Positions 57,038 through 64,000 of a stretch of 64,000 nucleotides of DNA are shown one piece after another. A program made the translations under genes and the position numbers. The notes under the pieces were generated by a model. The model was not told where the DNA came from. It did not search any database and worked only from the letters and a program-made list of their open reading frames with translations. How positions within the stretch are numbered: position 1 is the stretch's first letter; every line of letters begins with the position of its first letter. Source of the DNA: Cytobacillus pseudoceanisediminis (GTDB lineage: Bacteria; Bacillota; Bacilli; Bacillales; Cytobacillaceae); NCBI RefSeq assembly GCF_023516215.1, contig NZ_CP097349.1, forward strand, positions 1,860,001-1,924,000, given 5' to 3'.

Positions 57038-58165
57038 TTAAAAGCCTGATGATTCCGCAGGAACAATCCCATTATAATCTGTCCAGTAGCCTGCTAAAGG
57101 ATAGGCCGGGATACTATTCCAACTCTCAGGATCCACATCATTTACTTCACCTGTAACATAGCCATATATCAAGGATTTTAAAGCTAAATAGTTTTGTTTT
57201 GTTAAATATCCATTCGATTTCTGCCCCAGGCTGCCATCGCTTGAATTGCCTTTTGTTTCAAAAAATACTGCTGGATGGCTGTGATTTTCCGGGTTTAAAC
57301 CACTATAATTCAACCCCATCATCATAGCTGAAACGACTCCGCCTTTAATGTCGATATCATAACCTACCTGTTTTTCACTATCAACAATCTGGTAGCGGTC
57401 AATATGGGTATAGCCGTATCCGTTCATTTGATCGTAGACATATGCCAACATTTGTCTTGTCACATCATTGTAGTTTTTGTATGCAGGCAATGTTGGTCCA
57501 TTCGGCGCAAGGGAAATACCGAGTGAAAATGAAGTAGCTTCATTTGTTCCATAAACCTGTTTTAAGCCTTGATGATGCAAATCGATTGCAAAGTCAGGTT
57601 TTAATTCGGCCCAAAAGGAATAAACGACTTTAGACTCTTTGGCTTTAAAGCCGCCTTCTGGAGACCAATCCCGGTTCAAATCCAGTAATTGTCCTGTCTC
57701 CGTAATCTTTGTACCACGGGTATTCATTTCTGCTCCATCCGGATTGTACATTGGAATGAAGTATAGTGTGGACTCTTCCAGAACGGTCTGTACCTCTTTG
57801 GAATTGTTGCTCGCATAAGTTTTTAACAGCTGAAGCGCTGCCTCTGTAACCAGCTTTTCATTTCCATGGATTTGAGCCTGAATCCAGATTTTCTTCTCCC
57901 CGGTTCCAACCTTGGCGACATAAATGCTTCTGCCCTGCTCTGATTTGCCGAAGCGGTCGAGTGTAAAAACTTCCACCTTCCCCTTGCTTGCCTGCTCAAT
58001 GCCGTTGAGCGTTTTCACGACATCTTCGTAGGAGAGCATGCTGTTAATACTTGTGTTTCCATTTGTAGATGGCCCTCCTGGTACGGTTGCCGCAAAGGAA
58101 AGTGTGGAGAACAGCATAACAAGAAATGCTGTCAGCAATGCGATTTTCACTGCCGGTTTCTTCAT
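57038..58165 (-). CDS. Secreted M14 zinc carboxypeptidase
   Basis: 375 aa with an N-terminal signal peptide (residues 1-25, ending SFAA). The zinc ligands are H100 and E103 (QIHGNE) and the first histidine of DLHHQG near residue 197; the catalytic glutamate is in HPAVFFETKG. M14 peptidases remove C-terminal residues or cleave muramyl-peptide links such as gamma-D-Glu-mDAP. No cell-wall binding domain is visible. AAAGGGTGAAA precedes the ATG. Its target, free peptide or peptidoglycan, is open. Confidence 0.88.
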   Translation of the reverse strand: MKKPAVKIALLTAFLVMLFSTLSFAATVPGGPSTNGNTSINSMLSYEDVVKTLNGIEQASKGKVEVFTLDRFGKSEQGRSIYVAKVGTGEKKIWIQAQIHGNEKLVTEAALQLLKTYASNNSKEVQTVLEESTLYFIPMYNPDGAEMNTRGTKITETGQLLDLNRDWSPEGGFKAKESKVVYSFWAELKPDFAIDLHHQGLKQVYGTNEATSFSLGISLAPNGPTLPAYKNYNDVTRQMLAYVYDQMNGYGYTHIDRYQIVDSEKQVGYDIDIKGGVVSAMMMGLNYSGLNPENHSHPAVFFETKGNSSDGSLGQKSNGYLTKQNYLALKSLIYGYVTGEVNDVDPESWNSIPAYPLAGYWTDYNGIVPAESSGF

Positions 58166-58488
58166 ATGTATTTCACCCTTTCTATTAGCCCCTTTATTCG
58201 GGACTCTAAAGAAATGATACGGGATGGGCTTGTCCCTAGACAGAGAAAAAAGAATGAATTTTCAGCTAATTCAGGAGATCATTTTGTTAATTGTGGTAAT
58301 GTGACTAAGAATAAAGAACTGTTTTGTGCTGTAAATCGATAAAGTGTGACAAAAACCAACATATTCCCCTCTTCTTTTTTTCCTAAAGTTAAAATTGATA
58401 AGTCTTTAATAAAAATTAACTATTTCGCCTTCCGAAAAAGGTGTTATAATACTATTTATAAAATTTTACAGAAATGAAGGCGAGTTGT

Positions 58489-59423
58489 TTGAAAAAGAGA
58501 TTATGGCTTATTTATGGAATGCTGACTTTGGCTACTGCTACATGGGGCAGCGCTTTTATTGCCGGCAAGTTTGCTGTTCAAAGCTTTGAACCTGCAACAG
58601 TTGCTTTTTTGCGGTTTTTGGGAGCTGCCATTTTGCTTTTTCCGCTCATGTGGATCATGGAAAAAGACCGGAAACGACCGAATTTGAAAGATCATGGATT
58701 GTTTGCTCTTTTGGGCCTGACCGGAATTGCCTTATATAATATTTGTTTTTTCCTGGCCACAAAGCATGCGCCCGTGATTAAAAGCTCATTATTTATTGCT
58801 TCAAACCCGGTGCTGATTGTCCTTTTATCAGGGTTATTTCTAAAAGAAAAGATAACAAAAAATCATATCATTGGAATGGCCGTTGCTTTGACAGGTGTAG
58901 TGTTTATTATAACAGATGGCCATTTGCTTAAGCTTTTCCAATATGGCTTTGAACCCATTGACTTCGTATTGCTGGGAGCTGTGGTCAGCTGGGCCATCTA
59001 TAGTGTTGTGGGGAAAGTGGTTTTGAAAAATTCAGCTCAGTGGAGTCCACTACTTATGCAGTTGCCTATGGAACTTTATTTCTATTGCCATTCGCTTCTG
59101 CTGAAACATCGTGGATGGATATCCAGCAAGCCAGCATGACGACATGGACTGCTATAGCCCATATGAGCATTTTTGTTACCGTGGTTTCATTTGTCATGTA
59201 TTATAACGGAATTAAAGAGGTCGGTGCGGCCAAAGCCTCAATTTTTATTAATGTGATGCCTGTATCTGCCGTTATCATGGCTACGGTCTTTTTGGGTGAA
59301 ACATTCACCATGGCTCATGGAATAGGGGCAGCCTTTGTTCTGACAGGTGTTTATATAGGAACAAATGCGAAAATGTTTAAAAAAAGGATGCATAAACAGT
59401 CAATGAAAAATGAGACAGCATAA
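58489..59423 (+). CDS. EamA/DMT-family transporter, frameshifted
   Basis: About 312 aa, ten membrane segments in two EamA repeats: TATWGSAFIAGKFAVQSFEP at the start, GLTGIALYNICFFLATKHAP, then the second repeat from AIYSVVGKVVLK. The A5 run 59026-59030 needs one more A to join VVLKN to FSSVESTTYAVAYGTLFLLP. TTG at 58489 has AAGGCGAG upstream; ATG at 58474 is the alternative start. Drug/metabolite transporters of this family export amino acids or metabolites; substrate unknown. Confidence 0.85.
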
Positions 59424-59443
59424 GAATGCAGTCTCATTTTTTT
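59409..59443 (+). terminator. Terminator of the EamA gene
   Basis: ATGAGAC ... GTCTCATTTTTTT with T7. Confidence 0.85.
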
Positions 59444-59458
59444 CATTGCGAAAAAAGG

Positions 59459-60706
59459 TTACTCGTGATCATAATAGCTTTTTTGTTTCTGTATAAAAGA
59501 ACGGGCGAGCTCAATTGCTTTTTGTGCCTCACCTATTTCTGAATAAAAATGGAAAAGCTTTTTCTCATAATGGTCGATTAAAATGCCATAGCCAATTTTC
59601 TTAAAGTACGGCAAAGCTGTTTCCTCAATAAATTGATAGTATTGCTGTTCTTCTTTTTTCAATAGATAGAGATGAAGCTGAAAGTAAATCCAGGTAAATG
59701 AATCAGCTGCTTTTGCCCTCTCCATGCCCTCTTCAGCTAATTTTATTAGCGCACTGCCGGCCTGAAGTTTTCCTTTATAACAGGTATGAATGTAACCATC
59801 TAAAGCAGTTAAATAGTGAGGAGCATTTTCGGCAGTAAGCTTAAGTGCTTCTTCATAAAGGCCTGCTGATTCCCTGTATTTCTTTCGGCGAAAATATTCG
59901 AATGCCAGATTATGATAAAGCTTGGATTTCCGGTCACCTGAATTACACGCATCACATAACTTAATTAACTGTTCATATTTTTCCTTTGTTTCATTAAAAT
60001 CATGTAGTTCTTTGGCATTTAGCTGAACAATCAGCAGCATTTCTGTGTCTATAATGCGGAGAATATTTAAGGTTCTTTGAAAATATTGAAGAGCCTTTTT
60101 CCCGTAATAATAGGCTGTAATATTTGAATGGATGGAATGGTAAGCAATCGCTAGGTGGTAATAGTATTCATCATAGTTGTACTGATCTCTGTCAATGGAA
60201 GCTAAACAGCTGATGCAGTCACGGTATTGACCTGTAAGAAAGTAATAGATGCCCTGGATATGTTTCAACAGATTCGCATCATGAGGCGAAAAGGCAGCGG
60301 AAGCTTTATTAAGATCCGAGATTAATTTTGAGGCTGACTCCAAATCACTCACAGATAAATAGAACCTTGCTGACAGAAGCCCATATAGAGTCTGAAAATC
60401 TGGCATATGAATCAGTTTTTCAACCTGCAGCTCCTTTTTTATCTGTTTTGATTCCTGTATTCGCTGCATGATCATGCTCTCATGCCATTCATCCAGCCTC
60501 TTTGCAAGCTGATGATATCGAAGTATTTCTTCTTCGGGATTAATGCCGAGCCTCCTGGCCAGGAGGTGTGTAATTTCCCCGGAGTATTCGGTAATCCCCC
60601 TTTCAATTTTACTTAAATGGGTTACTGAACAAATCCCTTCTCCCAGCTGACCCTGAGTTAGGCCTTCTCGTTCCCTGTAAAACTTAATTATTTTCCCAAT
60701 GATCAT
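59459..60706 (-). CDS. XRE-TPR regulator (RRNPP-like)
   Basis: 415 aa. An N-terminal helix-turn-helix (residues 1-62; FYREREGLTQGQLGEGICSVTHLSKIERG) is followed by tetratricopeptide-type helical repeats to the C-terminus (LSARFYLSVSDLESA, YYHLAIAYHSIHSNITAYYYGKKAL, YHNLAFEYFRRKKYRESAGLYEEALK). That is the architecture of RRNPP quorum-sensing regulators (PlcR/NprR/AimR type). No signal-peptide-like small gene is adjacent. A large nested dyad sits at 60726-60778, immediately upstream, and is the likely operator. Confidence 0.85.
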   Translation of the reverse strand: MIIGKIIKFYREREGLTQGQLGEGICSVTHLSKIERGITEYSGEITHLLARRLGINPEEEILRYHQLAKRLDEWHESMIMQRIQESKQIKKELQVEKLIHMPDFQTLYGLLSARFYLSVSDLESASKLISDLNKASAAFSPHDANLLKHIQGIYYFLTGQYRDCISCLASIDRDQYNYDEYYYHLAIAYHSIHSNITAYYYGKKALQYFQRTLNILRIIDTEMLLIVQLNAKELHDFNETKEKYEQLIKLCDACNSGDRKSKLYHNLAFEYFRRKKYRESAGLYEEALKLTAENAPHYLTALDGYIHTCYKGKLQAGSALIKLAEEGMERAKAADSFTWIYFQLHLYLLKKEEQQYYQFIEETALPYFKKIGYGILIDHYEKKLFHFYSEIGEAQKAIELARSFIQKQKSYYDHE

Positions 60707-60725
60707 GCTGCACCTCGATATTAAA

Positions 60726-60778
60726 GTTTCTATTATTATAGTGAAATCACCAGTGATTTTCTATAGGTTAATAGAAAC
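60726..60778. promoter_or_regulatory. Nested inverted repeat upstream of the XRE-TPR gene
   Basis: Outer arms GTTTCTATTA/TAATAGAAAC, middle arms TATAG/CTATA and inner arms AAATCAC/GTGATTT form one imperfect 53-bp dyad ending 20 bases before the start codon. It covers the likely promoter, so autoregulation by the adjacent gene product is the first hypothesis. Confidence 0.6.
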
Positions 60779-60889
60779 AGGCAGTAGACCTGTCTCCCGC
60801 CATCTGTGGAAATGTATCTTAATAGATAGGAGGAAGCTTAAAAAGATTACCCCACAATGGCAGTGGCAGCTCGTTTGCTGGATATTTTT

Positions 60890-61345
60890 GATCTCTGTTC
60901 TTTATGACGACTGTTTTCTTTTCCCCGATTTCGCTTTCGTCTTCATAAACGCTTTATGGCGACCGTTTTCTTTTCCTCTCTTACATTTTCGTCGTCATGA
61001 GCCCTCCATGACGACCATTTTCTTTTCCTATCTTGCATTTTCGTCGTCATGAACGCTCCATAACGACCATTTTCTTTTCCTCTCTTGCATTTTCGTCGTC
61101 ATGAACCCTCCATGACGACCGTTTTCTTTTCCTCTCTTGTATTTTCGTCGTCATGAGCCATCCATGACGGCCATTTTCTTTTCCTCTCTTGCACTTTCGT
61201 CGTCATGAACGCTCCTTGGCGACCGTTTTCTTTCCCTCTCTTGCATTTTCGTCGTCATGAACGCTCCTTGGCGACCGTTTTCTTTCCCTCTCTTGCATTT
61301 TCGTCGTCATGAGCCCTCCATGGCGACCGTATTAATTCCTTTAGT
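60890..61345. repeat. 52-bp tandem array (CGTCGTCATGA type)
   Basis: CGTCGTCATGA blocks start at 60990, 61042, 61094, 61146, 61198, 61250 and 61302, exactly 52 bases apart, with degenerate units before and after. Units read CGTCGTCATGA ... CTCCATGACGACC then TTTTCTTTTCCTCTCTTGCA. The open frames through it are by-products of the repeat. Confidence 0.92.
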
Positions 61346-61398
61346 CGCCATGAGCTCTTCAGAAAATCTGGCAAGTAATTAATTTACAAAACTAACAC

Positions 61399-61430
61399 AA
61401 AAAAGGACACTCCTTCAATCAGAAGTGTCC
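61399..61430 (-). terminator. Terminator of the truncated hydrolase
   Basis: GGACACT ... AGTGTCC with T6 on the minus strand, 13 bases after the hydrolase stop; still intact although the gene is not. Confidence 0.8.
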
Positions 61431-61442
61431 AATCTGCATATA

Positions 61443-61642
61443 TTATTTCGAAGCGACACTCCCCTGGAACACACGCTTTAAAGCATTTGCCGCCTGCTCA
61501 ATCGATTTTCTTCCCTGCTCCAGTACACCTGGCATCCAGAAGAAGCCATGGATCATGCCGTCATACCGTTTGGCTTCGACCGGGACGCCTGCTTCTTTTA
61601 AGCGTTAAGCATAGGCTTCCCCTTCATCCCGCAGCGGGTCAA
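61443..61642 (-). pseudogene. C-terminal fragment of an alpha/beta-hydrolase (lipase/esterase GDXG type)
   Basis: On the minus strand the sequence reads FDPLRDEGEAYA-stop-RLKEAGVPVEAKRYDGMIHGFFWM and ends KRVFQGSVASK. This is the last about 65 residues of a hormone-sensitive-lipase-type esterase, with the acid DPLRDEG and the histidine IHGF. The TAA at 61605-61607 replaces a Glu codon, and similarity ends abruptly at about 61642 where the next gene begins. The N-terminal three quarters are gone. Confidence 0.8.
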
Positions 61643-61651
61643 ACTGTTAAT

Positions 61652-62348
61652 ATGGCATTAGAATCTACCATTTTGGATAATATCCAGAATTTAGAGGATG
61701 TCGATAGTCATGAGGAAAAGCTGTATAAAATTCTAGAGGTTTATATGAACGTTTTCCCTGTAAAGAATGCCCATTTATTCCGGTATTCACCTTTAGGTTT
61801 TATTGGTGAAGGAATCATCGCAATAACGTGCCACGGATTAATTCATATCAGAGATATCAGGGATGATATTCGTTCATTGCCGCTCATTTACTCCGCCCTT
61901 TATGAACGAAAAGCAAAATATTGTTCTGGGATCGAGTACCTTAAGCAAATAAACATCAAATACATAACAACTTCCAATGTCAACTCCTTCCTGGCTATCC
62001 CCATCTGCTTTGGTGCCGTTCCTATCGGCTATATTTGCACAAACGAATTTGATGAGCACGGAAAAATATCTGATCAGCAGCTTTCTTCTTATACACAATT
62101 TGGTCAACACGTAGGAAAAACCCTTGAAAAAACGGAAGGAAATGGAGATGCCCGGCTATTAAGCAGAAGAGAAATGGAGGTCATGAAAAGGATTTCCTGG
62201 GTGGGAAAGCATCAAAGAAATGGCTGACTCCATGTTTATCAGTCAAGTCACCATCAACCAGTATATTAAAACAGCTATTAGGAAACTGGGAGCTCAAAAC
62301 CGGACACAGGCAATTGCGGAGATGTTTCGACGAGGGATGATTTCGTAA
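61652..62348 (+). CDS. GAF-LuxR-type regulator, frameshifted, start uncertain
   Basis: About 230 aa: a GAF-like sensor part (residues about 15-165; FRYSPLGFIGEGIIAITC, FLAIPICFGAVPIGYI) and a C-terminal LuxR helix-turn-helix (LLSRREMEVMKRIS ... ESIKEMADSMFISQVTINQYI, IRKLGAQNRTQAIAEM). The frame breaks near 62195-62207, in ISW/GES. No ribosome site precedes ATG 61652, which abuts the truncated hydrolase, so the true N-terminus may have been lost in the same rearrangement. Target unknown. Confidence 0.7.
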
Positions 62349-62359
62349 TTAGCACACCA

Positions 62360-62395
62360 AAAAGGCCCTTTTCTTAAAGAGAGGGCCTTTTTTTC
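62360..62395. terminator. Bidirectional terminator
   Basis: AAAGGCCCT ... AGGGCCTTT with T runs, between the regulator and the convergent UPF0597 gene. Confidence 0.9.
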
Positions 62396-62398
62396 AGT

Positions 62399-63673
62399 TT
62401 ATTTCTCCATCATCAATTTTAAAATCAGCTCATCCGTATGACGGGTTCCTTCATTCCCTAATTTACAAAAACTCTCGATGCTCTTTTCAACGTCATCGTG
62501 AATAAATCCATCGGTTGATTTGATTTCCTGATCGTTGAGCGCAAGGAGGGCAGACTGCACAGCTACATTGGAGCAGGTAGATACTTTCATGGCACAGCCG
62601 GCTTTTGCTCCGTCACAGATCATTCCGGAAACATTCCCAATTGTGTTTTGTATGGCTGCTTTAATTTGCTGAAGCTCTCCATCCAGCAAATATACGATGG
62701 CTCCACTTGCCCCCATTCCTGCAGCTGTTACACCGCATAATGCTGAAAGCCGGCCAAATTTAGATTTAATATGAATGGTTATCAGATGACTGAGTGCCAC
62801 TGCCCTAATCATTTTTTCCTCAGAAACCTTTAGTCTTTCTGCAGCAGCAACAACTGGAAGTGTGACTGCGATTCCCTGGTTGCCGCTTCCGGTATTTGCC
62901 ATGACAGGCAGAGTGGAGCCTGCCATTCTCGCATCTGATCCAGCTGCTGCCAAAGACATTGCTGCAGTGGCAATATCATCAGACAAGATGCCCATTTTCA
63001 CATTTTTCTTTATCGTTTTCCCTACCTTTAAGCCATATTCGCCTGAAAGGCCTTCCATTCCAATGACCCGATTGAGCTCGATACTCTTTTTGACAAGTGA
63101 TAAGGAACTGATTTCAGCATTAAGCACCCATTCATATATCTCATCAATAGAAAGTGCAATTAATTCATCTTCTTCCGATTGAATTCCTATATTTTCACAT
63201 CCGCCCTGGTAGATAGCCTTGCCATCAACCTCTATTAAAGTAATATTGCTGTGGTTATCAGAGATTACCACTCTGGCAGTCTGCATATCTGTTTTTAATT
63301 CTGCTTCGATAAACAGCCTTTTTGGCGTCTCCGCCTGAAGGGAAATTACTTTTCCTTCTTCAATAAGTTTCAGCGCCAAAAGTTCATCTTCTGGCCCCAC
63401 TCCCTCTAATACTTCCAGCTTTCTTGCAGGGTCCCCTGCCACAGCGCCGATTGCCGCTGCGAAATCAAGACCATAGGAACTCATGCCGGGTATTCCTACT
63501 GACTTAGCATTTTTAATAATATTTCCGCTCGCTTTTAAGCAAAGCTCTTTTATTTCCCCTTTTGCATGGCTCTTTGCAGTGGCTGCTGCAAGTGCAATCG
63601 CAACAGGTTCCGTACATCCAAGGGCAACCACTAATTCTTTTTCCAGAATTCTTAAGATCTTGTGCTTCTCCAT
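62399..63673 (-). CDS. UPF0597/L-cysteine desulfidase-like (YhaM family)
   Basis: 424 aa, iron-sulfur-dependent lyase family (serine dehydratase-like/L-cysteine desulfidase CdsB). The N-terminal motif is ALGCTEPVAIALAAA, with SGNIIKNAKSVGIPGM, TGSGNQGIAV and SGMICDGAKAGCAMKVSTC holding the probable cluster cysteines. The family splits L-cysteine to pyruvate, sulfide and ammonia or dehydrates serine-type substrates. AGGGG precedes the ATG. Single gene. Confidence 0.85.
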   Translation of the reverse strand: MEKHKILRILEKELVVALGCTEPVAIALAAATAKSHAKGEIKELCLKASGNIIKNAKSVGIPGMSSYGLDFAAAIGAVAGDPARKLEVLEGVGPEDELLALKLIEEGKVISLQAETPKRLFIEAELKTDMQTARVVISDNHSNITLIEVDGKAIYQGGCENIGIQSEEDELIALSIDEIYEWVLNAEISSLSLVKKSIELNRVIGMEGLSGEYGLKVGKTIKKNVKMGILSDDIATAAMSLAAAGSDARMAGSTLPVMANTGSGNQGIAVTLPVVAAAERLKVSEEKMIRAVALSHLITIHIKSKFGRLSALCGVTAAGMGASGAIVYLLDGELQQIKAAIQNTIGNVSGMICDGAKAGCAMKVSTCSNVAVQSALLALNDQEIKSTDGFIHDDVEKSIESFCKLGNEGTRHTDELILKLMMEK

Positions 63674-63812
63674 TTTTCATACCCCTAATTGTTTAAAGTA
63701 AAAGAATAAACTTTAACTATTATAATCCAAATAGTTAAAAATTAAGAGAGGCAATATTTCCTTCCACGCTAAAACTCTTAGGAATCAGAAAAATAGGAGC
63801 AGCTCTGTCTGT

Positions 63813-64000
63813 TTAATCTTTGCTGAATAATGCACTGAGATTCTTCAACGTATATAATCTTCCAGTCACCATAAACAGGCTGTTATAGTTTCTATGTACA
63901 TATTCATCTATAATGGTGAGCCCTTTTACAAACCGGTCCACCAAATAATTTGTATACTTTGGGTCCCAGACAAAGCGATTGATTCTGAACAGCTCATCTG
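63813..64000 (-). CDS. Hypothetical protein, C-terminal part only
   Basis: About 62 residues of the C-terminus are visible (ELFRINRFVWDPKYTNYL ... ending NLSALFSKD), stop at 63813-63815; the gene continues beyond the window. Charged, helical, aromatic-rich; no membrane segment or motif recognised. Confidence 0.55.
   Translation of the reverse strand, partial: DELFRINRFVWDPKYTNYLVDRFVKGLTIIDEYVHRNYNSLFMVTGRLYTLKNLSALFSKD

Noticed and set aside
60890..61345. Coding repeats (open frames through the array, e.g. 60699-61052)
   Set aside because: Frames follow the repeat, lack a ribosome site and have no protein features.
61487..61651. N-terminal extension of the LuxR-type regulator
   Set aside because: That stretch is the antisense of the truncated esterase, so the long frame is accidental.
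63952..63958. GTATAC-like sequence near 63950 as an operator
   Set aside because: It lies inside the partial gene at the window end and has no flanking match.

Overview
The window is chromosomal DNA of a low-GC, endospore-forming Bacillaceae bacterium (Bacillus/Cytobacillus-like). Evidence for this includes GerA-type germination and YyaC spore proteins, a bacterial NO synthase, an LTA synthase, a XynB/YesL/YesM/YesN-type xylan locus, strong AGGAGG ribosome sites with frequent TTG/GTG starts, and a SigL promoter with a CcpA cre site. I see no rRNA, tRNA, CRISPR array, transposase or prophage.

Layout. 0-5.1 kb: a sigma-54-driven fatty/organic-acid operon (acyl-CoA ligase, enoyl-CoA hydratase, tiny membrane protein, Na+/solute symporter) and its PAS-AAA-Fis activator. 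5.2-12.7 kb: a multidrug exporter with divergent TetR regulator, an orphan GerA protein, a YerD-like glutamate-synthase-domain protein and NO synthase. 12.7-19.3 kb: an accessory stretch of single small genes and remnants (DinB, two GNATs, membrane protein, diguanylate cyclase), with a recurring boundary motif next to terminators. 19.3-29.3 kb: PP2C phosphatase, oligo-1,6-glucosidase with a decayed ABC permease and LacI repressor, uroporphyrinogen-III synthase, LTA synthase, serine hydrolase, lysozyme-like protein. 29.5-40.5 kb: xylo-oligosaccharide uptake and hydrolysis (ABC importer, XynB, YesL, two-component system) with isomerase/dehydrogenase/MBL genes downstream. 40.7-56.6 kb: a putative nitrogen-compound catabolic regulon. 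56.8-64 kb: carboxypeptidase, EamA exporter, XRE-TPR regulator, truncated hydrolase, LuxR regulator, UPF0597 protein.

The most interesting part is 40.7-56.6 kb. Two closely related GntR/FadR regulators bracket genes for a heme-oxygenase-like diiron protein (PqqC/CADD fold), two plant-type ferredoxins, a creatininase-family amidohydrolase, an aldehyde dehydrogenase, a GlcG/HbpS-like protein, RidA, AspDH-like and ProC-like NAD(P) enzymes, and several transporters. Almost every promoter there carries a GTATAC-centred site (TTTGGTATACAAT-like). This looks like an undescribed oxidative pathway for an amine- or amide-containing substrate; the substrate cannot be read from the sequence.

Two further themes. 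Intergenic tandem arrays with a period of 52 bp occur at several loci and their units seem related. About twenty genes carry single-base frameshifts, nearly all one base missing from a mononucleotide run, which points to base-calling errors rather than decay. I annotated those as intact genes with the frameshift noted. True decay is separate: GNAT 14274-14715, permease 22128-22476 and hydrolase 61443-61642.
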